Positions 7,710-14,440 are shown, counted from the stretch's first letter. The stretch: DNA of 14,440 bases from JAVBNU01 sp031551265 (GCA_031551265.1 JAVBNU010000032.1:1-14440), one strand, 5' to 3'. Translations and numbers: made by a program. The notes: a model not told the origin generated them from the letters alone.

Positions 7710-8345
7710 ATGGAACTGTTTGAAGCAATTACTACTAGAAAAACTATCAGAGAGTATGAAAATACTCAACCACCACTAGAGGATATCAGAAGGATTATAA
7801 ACGCAGCAAGACTCGCCCCAAGTGCAACAAATACACAGAATTGGGAATTTATTGCAATCTACAATAAATATATTTTGAAAAAAATGTCCGCAGCTGTGAT
7901 TAAAAAATACGAGGAAATCTCTAAACTAACTCACGATGAAGAAGTGCAAAATAACATAACCAGAATGAAAAATTTTGCAGGATTTTTCAAAAATGCGCCT
8001 GTAGTTATTGCAATAGTGGAAACTCCACGTACTCCTTCTATGCAAGGTGTTTTGACAGAGGAAAATTTCACACATGCACAATTAGATGAAATGCGCCCGA
8101 ATTCTTCACTTTTGAGTATTGGAGGAGCTATCGAAAATTTATTGTTGGCAGCTCACGGGCTTGGATACGCAGGTTGCTGGATGTGCGCACCTATAGTTGC
8201 ATTTGACGAATTTAAAAGATTATTAAATATACCGGCTGAAAACAAAGTGATTTCGCTCGTTCCCGTGGGCATTCCCAAAAATGCAGACACCACAACAAGA
8301 GTACCTAAAAAATCACTTGAAGAAGTAATGCGTGTAATAGACTAA
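7710..8345 (+). CDS. Nitroreductase-family FMN oxidoreductase
   Basis: 211 aa, the usual size for a single-domain nitroreductase. These are cytosolic FMN-dependent NAD(P)H oxidoreductases acting on nitro compounds, quinones or flavins. The TTRKTIREY segment (8-16, with R10 and R14) and APSATNTQNWEF (36-47) form the N-terminal FMN site. GGAIENLLLAAHGLGYAGCW (138-157) is the central conserved helix-loop, and LVPVGIPKN (183-191) is the C-terminal FMN contact. The ATG is well supported by AGGAG (7698-7702) 7 nt upstream. The gene diverges from the VWA gene across only 27 bp. Its stop abuts the stop of a small minus-strand ORF. The actual substrate cannot be read from the sequence. Confidence 0.93.
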   Translation: MELFEAITTRKTIREYENTQPPLEDIRRIINAARLAPSATNTQNWEFIAIYNKYILKKMSAAVIKKYEEISKLTHDEEVQNNITRMKNFAGFFKNAPVVIAIVETPRTPSMQGVLTEENFTHAQLDEMRPNSSLLSIGGAIENLLLAAHGLGYAGCWMCAPIVAFDEFKRLLNIPAENKVISLVPVGIPKNADTTTRVPKKSLEEVMRVID

Positions 8346-8537
8346 TTATGTACTTCGCTCAAAGACGTCACTACATAAGCCCTTGAGATATTGGTTACTT
8401 TGTATCGAATCCTGTAACATTCGATACTCCTTTAAGGGCATTTGCATTTCAAGAGCATTTTTTTGGAGCGGGGTCGCGACTTGCGACACCTTTGCACTGT
8501 CTGCATTTGCAAACTTTAAACTATTAAGTTCACTCAT
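8346..8537 (-). CDS. Small hypothetical protein (63 aa)
   Basis: Sequence MSELNSLKFANADSAKVS at the N-terminus, then a helical Leu/Gln-rich part (LKEYRMLQDSIQSNQYLKGL) and a single Cys near the C-terminus. I recognise no family. In favour: balanced composition, a full-length start, and a stop codon exactly adjacent to the nitroreductase stop, which makes this a tail-to-tail pair with no gap. Against: only a weak SD-like GTGAAG upstream, and an opposing 60-aa frame on the plus strand (8383-8565). A 9-bp inverted repeat lies inside it. It would be cytosolic. About even odds of being real. Confidence 0.5.
   Translation of the reverse strand: MSELNSLKFANADSAKVSQVATPLQKNALEMQMPLKEYRMLQDSIQSNQYLKGLCSDVFERST
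8402..8427. repeat. Perfect 9-bp inverted repeat
   Basis: GTATCGAAT (8402-8410) and ATTCGATAC (8419-8427) are exact reverse complements around an 8-nt spacer, CCTGTAAC. No T-tract follows on either strand, so it is not a terminator. The symmetry fits a dimeric regulator site or an RNA hairpin, or chance within the small ORF. Confidence 0.4.
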
Positions 8538-8686
8538 TCAAAACTTCACTTTCATTGATTACTAATTCTAAACTACCTACACATATTAATAAAAACATTT
8601 CGTTCAAAAAAATTGCGCGAAAAATCAAATTTGTTTAAAATTAAGTCCAATCTCAGGTTAATGAATGAAATGAAAAAAACTTTTTA

Positions 8687-8695
8687 TGATAGAAT
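8687..8695 (+). promoter_or_regulatory. Extended -10 promoter of the flippase gene
   Basis: TGATAGAAT (8687-8695) is an extended -10 element (TGn followed by TAGAAT, one mismatch to TATAAT). Transcription would begin near 8702, about 24 nt before the start codon. No good -35 is visible, which extended -10 promoters can tolerate. The gap from 8538 to here is AT-rich with no other feature I can support. Confidence 0.45.
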
Positions 8696-8725
8696 AAATA
8701 TATAATTTTTAAAAGGAATAGTCAG

Positions 8726-10243
8726 TTGGAAAGTACAAAGACCGCTCAAGCAACGGAATCGACGCTAGAGACAACCACAACGGAGATGGAGTCTGCCAAA
8801 AAACCTTTACCTATACGAGCCATATTTGTTGATATGGTAAAGTATATGCCTTCAAAACTTGTTGGCGTACTTGGTAATACTATACTTATTCCAATTTATA
8901 CAAATATTTTAACGCCCGAGCAGTACGGCCTTTATGCGATTGCAATTTCGACGTTAAGCTTTTTATGCATTATCTTTTTTGACTGGATAGGCACGTCGGG
9001 CTTACGTTTTTTCAAAGCACACCAACTGAAAGGCGATATCACAAAATATTTTTCGTCACTTTTATTCCTCTTAGGAACTAATTTTATTTTAATGTTTGCA
9101 GCCGTGTTTATATTCAGACACCATATCACAGGCTTTTTCAAGCTTCCGATGCACTTTTTATTCTTTATAGCATTGTTGATTATCCCGGTAGCGTTTCGGA
9201 GCTTGCTGTTCCAAATGTTGCGTGCACAAATTAAACCAAGTTTATATACAATTCTCACTATAGCAAATCAATTCACCACAATTGGTATCGCGGTCTTACT
9301 CATAAAATATGCCGGCTGGGGACCTTTTGGTATCCTCGCAGCAATGGCTATATCAATCGTAGCTACCGACGTAGCTTTGGTATTTTCAGTAAAACTCTTT
9401 TCAGGAATTAAATTCAAAAAGATTAATTTTCCGATTATCAAACATTTATGCTGGTACGGCTTGCCGTTGGCGTTAGCGTCATTAAGTTCTTGGATAATGA
9501 CACAGAGTGACAAATTCATTGTACAAATGCACTACAAAAACTCTTTCTACAACGGTATTATCGGCGTATCTTATAATATGACTTTCTCCATATTTTTAGC
9601 AATGTTTGCAATCATAATGATCGCAGCAATGCCTAGAATTATTATTATGTATGAACATCAAGAAGATACACGTGAAGCGACATCGAGACTATCAGGATTT
9701 TTCATTGCGCTGACAATTCCTTTCATAGCGTTTGTTTCATTATATGCTCCTGAGTACGTAAAATTAATGGCTAATCCTAAGTTTGGAGAAGCAGTAAAAC
9801 TAGTTCCATTCCTGATGGGAGCTTGCTTCTTTACGGGCTTAACAGAATACACAACTATACAATATCACTTGCGCAAAAAAACATATATAAACACAATCAT
9901 TCGTATGATACCGGGCATTATTGGTATATTTTTGACAATACATTTCTTACCAAAATTCGGCTTAATAACAGTCGGTGCGACAGCTTTATTCACAAGCTGT
10001 TTATACTTCCTGCTAAGTATTATAGTCGTAGAAAAAGACTTAGAATGGTGGTTCCCTCTTAAAGAAGTTACTATGAGCTGTTTTGCGTTGATTTTGCCTG
10101 TGTGCCTCGTCGCACTCTTGAAAACACATTACAGCGTTTATCCAATAACTCAAATGCTGTCAGCCATCGTATTGTATTACCTGTGCTATATCGGATTATG
10201 GAAATTCGTTTCTAAAAAGCGCCCTGCTGATTTAGACGCTTAG
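8726..10243 (+). CDS. Wzx-like polysaccharide flippase (MOP superfamily)
   Basis: 505 aa integral membrane protein. A Thr/Glu-rich cytosolic tail of about 27 residues precedes hydrophobic segments spread over the rest of the chain, consistent with the 12-14 helices of O-antigen/polysaccharide transporters. The family hallmark near helix 1 is clear: GNTILIPIYTNILTPEQYGLYAIAIS (50-75; second half EQYGLYAIAIS). Such proteins flip lipid-linked sugars across the inner membrane for export. The start is TTG at 8726, supported by AAAAGGA (8711-8717) 8 nt upstream; the next Met is 20 residues in. No glycosyltransferase lies nearby, so the sugar is unknown. Its TAG stop overlaps the stop of the convergent small ORF. 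Confidence 0.88.
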   Translation: MESTKTAQATESTLETTTTEMESAKKPLPIRAIFVDMVKYMPSKLVGVLGNTILIPIYTNILTPEQYGLYAIAISTLSFLCIIFFDWIGTSGLRFFKAHQLKGDITKYFSSLLFLLGTNFILMFAAVFIFRHHITGFFKLPMHFLFFIALLIIPVAFRSLLFQMLRAQIKPSLYTILTIANQFTTIGIAVLLIKYAGWGPFGILAAMAISIVATDVALVFSVKLFSGIKFKKINFPIIKHLCWYGLPLALASLSSWIMTQSDKFIVQMHYKNSFYNGIIGVSYNMTFSIFLAMFAIIMIAAMPRIIIMYEHQEDTREATSRLSGFFIALTIPFIAFVSLYAPEYVKLMANPKFGEAVKLVPFLMGACFFTGLTEYTTIQYHLRKKTYINTIIRMIPGIIGIFLTIHFLPKFGLITVGATALFTSCLYFLLSIIVVEKDLEWWFPLKEVTMSCFALILPVCLVALLKTHYSVYPITQMLSAIVLYYLCYIGLWKFVSKKRPADLDA

Positions 10244-10443
10244 GCATATTTATCCAGTATCGACATCGTTTGATTTGGCTTGAATTTGTTAAGTTTAAAT
10301 AAGTTTTCAGGATAGTTATTTTTGTAAAGAGTTTTATCCTGATTCTTTTTAATATCAAGCTGTGACAAACCTATATACTGAGAGGAATTATCAACGTTTT
10401 GTAAATAATTGCATACATCCAGGTAAATTTTTTTCAAATCCAT
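10240..10443 (-). CDS. Small hypothetical protein (67 aa)
   Basis: Begins MDLKKIYLDVCNYLQNV and is rich in Lys, Asn, Leu and Tyr, with no membrane segment or motif I recognise. Its TAA stop overlaps the flippase TAG in the shared bases TTAG (10240-10243). AAAGG lies 9 nt before the ATG, a usable but not strong ribosome site. It diverges from the five-gene operon across 73 bp of AT-rich promoter-like DNA. Its middle (LQNVDNSSQYIGL) loosely resembles LQDSIQSNQYLKGL in the 63-aa ORF at 8346-8537, which may be chance. Moderately likely to be real. Confidence 0.5.
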   Translation of the reverse strand: MDLKKIYLDVCNYLQNVDNSSQYIGLSQLDIKKNQDKTLYKNNYPENLFKLNKFKPNQTMSILDKYA

Positions 10444-10464
10444 AGCTCACAACCTTTTTTCATG

Positions 10465-10470
10465 TATAAT
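10465..10470 (+). promoter_or_regulatory. Candidate -10 box for the five-gene operon
   Basis: A perfect TATAAT lies in the 73-bp divergent gap, 46 nt before the first ATG of the operon. No convincing -35 is present at 16-18 bp. The reverse strand of the same stretch offers TATATT, so the small divergent ORF may initiate here too. Confidence 0.4.
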
Positions 10471-10516
10471 ATAAGTTAATGATAAAAAAACGAAAGTCAA
10501 AACGAGGAGAACCCTT

Positions 10517-10714
10517 ATGGGCAAAGTCACAAAAGAAATGAGCATAATAGAAATAGTTCAAAATTTTCCTGAAGCACTACCTGTGTTCGCAAAGTATGGA
10601 TTGGGCTGTGTTGGATGTGCAGCTGCCAGATTTGAAAATTTAGAAGCAGGCGCCAAAGTTCACGGAGTAGACCCCGATAAAATGGTTGAAGAAATAAACG
10701 AACTGCTTAATTAG
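10517..10714 (+). CDS. DUF1858-type CxxC protein
   Basis: 65 aa, cytosolic. The family hallmark is complete: an N-terminal helix with SIIEIVQNFPEALPVFAKYGLGC, then the redox-like pair C31-VG-C34, then ENLEAGAKVHGVD and a short final helix. This is the domain known as the hybrid-cluster-protein-associated redox disulphide domain (DUF1858), often found alone or fused in anaerobes. No hybrid cluster protein is in the window. AGGAG (10505-10509) lies 7 nt before the ATG. It opens a tight operon, 6 nt before the HAD phosphatase gene. Redox or metal delivery to a downstream enzyme is possible but only an inference. Confidence 0.88.
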   Translation: MGKVTKEMSIIEIVQNFPEALPVFAKYGLGCVGCAAARFENLEAGAKVHGVDPDKMVEEINELLN

Positions 10715-10720
10715 AGGAAT

Positions 10721-11401
10721 ATGGTAAATTTTAAAAATATACAAATTTTTTGTGATTTCGACGGTACAATCACAAAAGAAGACACAATAAAAAATTTTTT
10801 AAATACGTTCACTGGAAATCGTTGGCTAGAAATTGAAAAAGACTGGATTGATAACAAAATCGGCTCGCTTGAATGTCTTGAAAAACAACTGGCACTTGTT
10901 TCCTCAATTTCAGAATGCGAGTTGAACGAATTTATTGATACTGTAGAAATCGACGATTATTTTTATAGTTTTTACCAATTTGTGAAGCAAAACAATATTG
11001 ATTTTTACATAATAAGCGACGGGCTGGACTACTTCATCAAAAAAATTCTAAGTGCCAATAGTATTGATGACGTCAGCATCCATTCAAACCACCTCGAAAT
11101 CGTAGATAATAAAATGGAAGTTACGTTTCCGAATCAAAATACGGCATGCAAACGCAAATCAGGGACATGTAAATGCAGTATTGCCAACAAGTATAAGCGC
11201 GCAAATGCAATGACAGTATATATTGGCGACGGCTTGTCTGATTGTTGCGTTTCTGATAGCATTGATTTTATACTGGCGAAGGAAGACTTACTAAAATATT
11301 GTAAAGACACAAACAAAAGCAATTACAAAAAATTTGAAGACTTTGGTGATGTGTTGAGTGAATTGCAACGACTTAAAGGAGAGAGTTATGTTAGAGCTTA
11401 A
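10721..11401 (+). CDS. MtnX-like HAD-IB family phosphatase
   Basis: 226 aa. The HAD motifs are all present: DFDGT (D12 nucleophile, D14 acid/base), SDG (S99, motif II), Lys in the GTCKCS region, and GDGLSD (D170, D174, motif IV). The CKRKSGTCKC cysteine-rich stretch (143-152) and the following sequence match MtnX-like phosphatases (2-hydroxy-3-keto-5-methylthiopentenyl-1-phosphate phosphatase and relatives) more than phosphoserine phosphatase. No other methionine-salvage gene lies nearby, so a different phosphorylated substrate is likely. AGAGGA is only 2-3 nt from the ATG, unusually close. The coding region overlaps the aminotransferase start by 14 nt, implying coupled translation. Confidence 0.85.
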   Translation: MVNFKNIQIFCDFDGTITKEDTIKNFLNTFTGNRWLEIEKDWIDNKIGSLECLEKQLALVSSISECELNEFIDTVEIDDYFYSFYQFVKQNNIDFYIISDGLDYFIKKILSANSIDDVSIHSNHLEIVDNKMEVTFPNQNTACKRKSGTCKCSIANKYKRANAMTVYIGDGLSDCCVSDSIDFILAKEDLLKYCKDTNKSNYKKFEDFGDVLSELQRLKGESYVRA

Positions 11402-12773
11402 AAATAGACTATCTGACAGCGAAATAATAGAATTGGACAAAGAATTTTGTTCATATGGCGATACATCACACTACGGAGACGACCAAAGAATTTTCAGGAA
11501 TTGCGAAGGCTCTTTCATGTACGATAGCAACGACACACCCTATTTGGACTTACAGATGTGGTATGCAAGTTGCAACTTGGGGTACAAAAACAAACGTGTA
11601 GCAAATGCCGTTATCGACCAGATTAGCACGATGCCTCAAATCGCATCGAAGTTTGTGTACGACTACAAAGTGATGCTGGCTGAAAAAATTGCAAAAGCTA
11701 ACCTAAAAAGATTTAACGAAAAAGGACGCGTGCACTTTAACGTGGGCGGCGCACAGGCGATTGAAGATGTCTTGAAATTATCAAGAAATTTCACTAAAAA
11801 GAATTTATTTTTCGCATTCATGGGCGGCTATCACGGTAGAACCTTAGGCGCTACTACCGTAACGTCAAGCTTCAGATACCGTGAGCAATACGGCCACTTC
11901 GGCGACAGAGCAAACTTTATACCTTTCCCATACTGCTACAGATGTTTCTATGGCAAAAATTGCGAAAACTGCGACCTGTATTGTGTAAAACAGTTTGCAA
12001 AATTATTTGAAAGTGAATATCACGGCGTTTACAATCCTGCGACCGGAGATTGTGAATACAAAACATTTATAGCTGAGCCAATCTTAGGGACGGGCGGCTA
12101 CATAATCCCACCGAAAGGCTATTTCAAAGCGCTAAAACAAGTTTTAGACCAGTTCAACATTACATTAGTAATCGACGAAATCCAAATGGGCTTCTACCGT
12201 ACAGGCAAACTCTGGGCGATTGAACATTTTGATGTTGTACCTGATGCTATGACGTTCGGCAAATCCCTAACTAACGGCCTGAACCCTCTTGGCGGGCTAT
12301 GGGCAAAAGAAAAAATGATTAGCCCTAAAGTATTTCCACCCGGCTCAACCCATTCCACATACTCGTCTAACCCTATCGGCACACGCGCCGGCTACGAGGT
12401 AATGAGTATTTTAGAAGAAGGTAATTTTGAAGAAAGCATTAAAATCAAAGGTGAAAAATTCTTAAACGGCCTGAAAATGCTAAAAGCTAAATACAAAAAT
12501 ATAGGTAACGTAGACGGTCTCGGCTTCGCTCTGAGAATAGAGATAACCGAAACCGACGGGTACACTCCTAACAAAAAATTATGCGATAAAATCATTGACG
12601 AAGGCCTAAAGGGCGACTTGACGTATCAAGGCAAAAAATGCGGTATGGTTCTAAACAACGGTGGGTTCTATAAAAACGTTATCACTGTTGTTCCATCCCT
12701 TTATATAACCGAAGAAGAAATTGATATGTCTATTGAACTTCTTGATCAGTTATTCTCGAGGTTCAAAAGTTGA
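11388..12773 (+). CDS. Class III PLP-dependent aminotransferase
   Basis: 461 aa, cytosolic, of the acetylornithine/4-aminobutyrate aminotransferase fold. Key parts: NVGGAQAIE (118-126) and GGYHGRTLG (146-154) near the cofactor phosphate; DE (263-264) in VIDEIQMGFYRTG, where the Asp contacts the pyridine nitrogen; PLP lysine K292 in MTFGKSL; and GSTHSTYSSNP (319-329). A cysteine cluster C183, C186, C192, C195 and C199 sits before the PLP core. Similar CYRC inserts occur in archaeal and clostridial relatives. ATG 11388 is chosen because AAAGGAG (11376-11382) lies 5 nt upstream. A GTG at 11358, in the same frame, would extend it by 10 residues but has no such site. Amino donor and acceptor cannot be told from sequence. 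Confidence 0.92.
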   Translation: MLELKNRLSDSEIIELDKEFCSYGDTSHYGDDQRIFRNCEGSFMYDSNDTPYLDLQMWYASCNLGYKNKRVANAVIDQISTMPQIASKFVYDYKVMLAEKIAKANLKRFNEKGRVHFNVGGAQAIEDVLKLSRNFTKKNLFFAFMGGYHGRTLGATTVTSSFRYREQYGHFGDRANFIPFPYCYRCFYGKNCENCDLYCVKQFAKLFESEYHGVYNPATGDCEYKTFIAEPILGTGGYIIPPKGYFKALKQVLDQFNITLVIDEIQMGFYRTGKLWAIEHFDVVPDAMTFGKSLTNGLNPLGGLWAKEKMISPKVFPPGSTHSTYSSNPIGTRAGYEVMSILEEGNFEESIKIKGEKFLNGLKMLKAKYKNIGNVDGLGFALRIEITETDGYTPNKKLCDKIIDEGLKGDLTYQGKKCGMVLNNGGFYKNVITVVPSLYITEEEIDMSIELLDQLFSRFKS

Positions 12774-13618
12774 AAACGACGCTAGACTTTTCACTACTGC
12801 AAGAGAAAAAACCTAAGATTGCAGCCATGTTGTTTCACGGTATGACAGGAAGTCCATTTGAAATGAAAAAAATGGCTAAAGCATTACATGCTGCAGGCTA
12901 TGACGTGTACTGTGAGTGTTTGCCGGGACATGGCACCAGTGAAATTGATATAAAATGTGTCACCTGGAAAGACTGGTATAATCACGCAGTTGAACGTGTT
13001 GAGTATCTTTCAAAAGAATATGAAGAAATTTATTTGGCCGGATTATGCATGGGTGCAGCACTCGCACTGGCTGTTGCAGGCGACAAAGTAGGCAACGTCA
13101 AAGGTGTTGTGTCACTTTCAACAACGTTGTTTTTAGATGGCTGGACAATTCCGTTTTATTATGTATTTCTTCCGATTGCCTTACATTCCATTATACGTTA
13201 CTACTACACGTTCCCGGAACGTGAGCCGTACGGGCTGAAAAATGAAGCCATTCGCCGTAAAATAAGTGCACTTCAAAAACGTAACAGTGTAGCACTTGAT
13301 AACTACCCTCTCAGCTGTACTTGCGAGCTTTTAAAATTGTCAAAATACGTACAACAAAACATTTCCAAAGTTGATGTACCTGTTTTGATTATTCACTCGA
13401 AAGAAGATGACTTAACCAGCGTTAAAAGTGCAAAGTTAGTTTATAACGGAGTTTCTTCGCTGCATAAAGAATATATAGAATTAGACAACAGTTATCACCT
13501 TGTGGTGCTCGACAACGACAGAGATTTTGTATTTGATAAATCAATACAATTCATTAGACAGGTCTCCTCCGTAAGAGAAGCTGAAGAAGAGCCTGAGAGA
13601 AAGCTACAAGCCGTATGA
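12770..13618 (+). CDS. Alpha/beta hydrolase with Cys nucleophile
   Basis: 282 aa, carboxylesterase/lipase-type fold. HGMTGSP (23-29) is the oxyanion loop and LPGHG (51-55) is the following family motif. At the nucleophile elbow the usual GxSxG is GLCMG (91-95), so C93 takes the place of Ser; the codon is TGC. D213 or D214 in HSKEDDLTS and H243 in SYHLVVLD complete a plausible Cys-Asp-His triad. Dienelactone hydrolase uses Cys in the same position. The start is TTG at 12770, overlapping the aminotransferase TGA, with GAGG (12758-12761) 8 nt upstream. A hydrophobic stretch (126-143) may form a lid or membrane contact. The substrate is likely an acyl or ester compound made or carried by this operon; this is inference. 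Confidence 0.85.
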   Translation: MKTTLDFSLLQEKKPKIAAMLFHGMTGSPFEMKKMAKALHAAGYDVYCECLPGHGTSEIDIKCVTWKDWYNHAVERVEYLSKEYEEIYLAGLCMGAALALAVAGDKVGNVKGVVSLSTTLFLDGWTIPFYYVFLPIALHSIIRYYYTFPEREPYGLKNEAIRRKISALQKRNSVALDNYPLSCTCELLKLSKYVQQNISKVDVPVLIIHSKEDDLTSVKSAKLVYNGVSSLHKEYIELDNSYHLVVLDNDRDFVFDKSIQFIRQVSSVREAEEEPERKLQAV

Positions 13619-13980
13619 AATATTTGATAACTATACCTGTACTCACAGCAATAATTTTGAACACTATTCTACTATTCCTTGTTTTACTCGGGCAGTTAGT
13701 TGTGTTTAGATTCAATAAGTTCGCAAAATTAATATCATACTACTCACTGGCTTGGACGATATTATTATTCTTTTATTTGGTGGCTCTGGCGGCTTTATTC
13801 ATTATAAATATTTATAAATCACATTACTTGTACGCAGGAATTATTGCGTTTTTCATGGCTTCGCCATTCATAATCGGACACTTTTCTTCATACCCGAAAA
13901 TCAAAGCATTCACATGGGTACAAATAGCGATGTTAGCGCTTAGCCTGCTGTTTTTATTAAAAACAACGCCTTTAATATAA
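13615..13980 (+). CDS. Small four-helix membrane protein
   Basis: 121 aa with four predicted transmembrane segments, roughly residues 4-30, 40-65, 70-90 and 98-118, and short charged loops (FRFNKFAK, YKSHY, SSYPKIK). I recognise no family. The ATG overlaps the stop of the hydrolase gene (ATGA, 13615-13618), so it is almost certainly translated with it and closes the operon. It may anchor the operon enzymes to the membrane or move their product; there is no direct evidence for either. Confidence 0.8.
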   Translation: MKYLITIPVLTAIILNTILLFLVLLGQLVVFRFNKFAKLISYYSLAWTILLFFYLVALAALFIINIYKSHYLYAGIIAFFMASPFIIGHFSSYPKIKAFTWVQIAMLALSLLFLLKTTPLI

Positions 13981-14008
13981 TTGTTAATAAGACCTAAATC
14001 ATGCTGTC

Positions 14009-14124
14009 ATTCCGCAGCGTCAGGCAGTACAATAATTTTTAAGCGTGTATGTGCGGAATCTTTCCAAATAACAAATGTAAGCATTATATATCGGAAAGTC
14101 CCCGCACATAGTTAGCTTTTTTTT
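14009..14124 (+). terminator. Hairpin-rich region ending the five-gene operon
   Basis: ATTCCGCA (14009-14016) pairs with TGCGGAAT (14052-14059). Alternatively ATGTGCGGAATCTTTCC (14049-14065) pairs at 14 of 17 positions with 14093-14109 around a 27-nt loop. The two pairings exclude each other. Eight T (14117-14124) follow 7 nt after the second stem. This may terminate the operon, or be a dispersed palindromic repeat with TCATTC...GAATC borders; both could be true. Confidence 0.5.
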
Positions 14125-14137
14125 AGTAGTTAAGAAT

Positions 14138-14174
14138 CAAAAAAATGGTATTTTAACCGAAGTCAAAATACCAT
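14138..14174 (-). terminator. Strong UUCG-tetraloop terminator of the Gly/Ala-rich gene
   Basis: On the minus strand a 13-bp stem (arms at 14174-14162 and 14157-14145, one G-U pair) closes on a C(UUCG)G tetraloop, one of the most stable RNA loops. Seven T follow at 14145-14139, the first of them being the last paired base. It lies about 42 nt after the stop of the gene at 14216 and supports that reading frame. Confidence 0.85.
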
Positions 14175-14215
14175 CAAATTTAATCAATAATTCTACTAAT
14201 TCACTGTAATTTTCA

Positions 14216-14440
14216 TTACGCTTGCATATTAAGCTTTTTACCTTGCATGCCGTTTTGTTCGCCTTGACCTTGTAATTTCTTTGCCATGTCCTCAGCGCCA
14301 GCTTTGTATGCGTCTTTATTGTTGGTGTTACCGGCTTGAGCACCGCCAAGTTTCGAATTAGCTTGAGCGCCTCCGGCTTTGTCAGCTGCGCCTACTCCTG
14401 CAGCTCCGTTTGATTTAGCTCCGCCTGCATTTGCAACACC
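14216..14440 (-). CDS. Gly/Ala-rich low-complexity protein, C-terminal part
   Basis: The last 74 codons of a minus-strand gene that begins beyond the right edge; there is no start in the window. The chain is dominated by Gly, Ala, Asn, Gln and Lys (VANAGGAKSNGAAGVGAADK, then AGGAQANSKLGGAQAGNTNN) and ends in KKLNMQA. GGAQA occurs twice, suggesting short degenerate repeats. Such composition is typical of disordered or surface-associated proteins, with no enzyme signature. A strong terminator just after the stop supports this frame over another minus-strand frame (14137-14349) that runs through the terminator. Function unknown. Confidence 0.65.
   Translation of the reverse strand, partial: GVANAGGAKSNGAAGVGAADKAGGAQANSKLGGAQAGNTNNKDAYKAGAEDMAKKLQGQGEQNGMQGKKLNMQA

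Noticed and set aside
7683..7769. 29-residue N-terminal extension of the VWA protein
   Set aside because: It would extend into the start of the nitroreductase gene, and the signal-like segment begins naturally at ATG 7682.
8383..8565. 60-aa plus-strand ORF in the nitroreductase-flippase gap
   Set aside because: It overlaps the better-looking minus-strand ORF, has Cys/Phe-rich composition, and no Shine-Dalgarno.
10721..11401. Phosphoserine phosphatase (SerB) call for the HAD gene
   Set aside because: The cysteine-rich region and motif spacing fit MtnX-like members better, and no serine biosynthesis gene is nearby.
14137..14349. 70-aa minus-strand ORF near the right edge
   Set aside because: It runs straight through the strong terminator at 14138-14174 and conflicts with the Gly/Ala-rich frame that ends before it.
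1..14440. CRISPR array, tRNA, rRNA, transposase or phage genes
   Set aside because: No regular spaced repeats, cloverleaf, transposase motif or phage structural gene was seen on either strand.

Overview
The window is AT-rich bacterial DNA with compact genes, mostly good Shine-Dalgarno sites, and some TTG starts. Gene content and dispersed hairpin repeats suggest an uncultured anaerobic or gut-type bacterium. My best guess is the Gastranaerophilales/Melainabacteria side of the cyanobacterial phylum, but nothing here (no rRNA, no ribosomal protein) fixes the lineage, so treat that as a guess.

Layout, left to right. (1) At the left edge is the 3' part of a plus-strand gene with a phosphoribosyltransferase-like (PRTase-CE-type) core. 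Its frame is open to the window boundary, so the N-terminus is probably missing. It ends before a clear intrinsic terminator. (2) A divergent pair forms a complete AmmeMemoRadiSam set: a radical SAM enzyme carrying an unusual ~400-residue helical-repeat tail (minus), and a Memo-AMMECR1 fusion (plus). They share a 35-bp gap whose centre is a palindromic ATTATAAT, giving a TATAAT box on both strands. (3) On the minus strand lie a leucyl aminopeptidase (PepA) and an exported or anchored VWA protein, separated by hairpin-rich intergenic repeats. (4) A nitroreductase diverges from the VWA gene. A Wzx-like flippase follows. Each is met tail-to-tail by a small minus-strand ORF (63 and 67 aa). (5) A tight five-gene plus-strand operon (10517-13980) encodes a DUF1858-type CxxC protein, an MtnX-like HAD phosphatase, a class III PLP aminotransferase with a cysteine cluster, an alpha/beta hydrolase with Cys in place of the usual nucleophilic Ser, and a small four-helix membrane protein. 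(6) At the right edge is the C-terminal 74 codons of a Gly/Ala-rich low-complexity protein on the minus strand, with a textbook UUCG-tetraloop terminator.

Functional reading. The AmmeMemoRadiSam genes are conserved but their reaction is not, to my knowledge, firmly established; the repeat-domain fusion is the oddest part. The five-gene operon looks like a small metabolic unit (dephosphorylation, amination, ester or acyl chemistry, membrane component). I know of no named pathway with this composition, so it is the best candidate here for an undescribed system. The PRTase-like gene could be the edge of a defence or conflict module lying outside the window.
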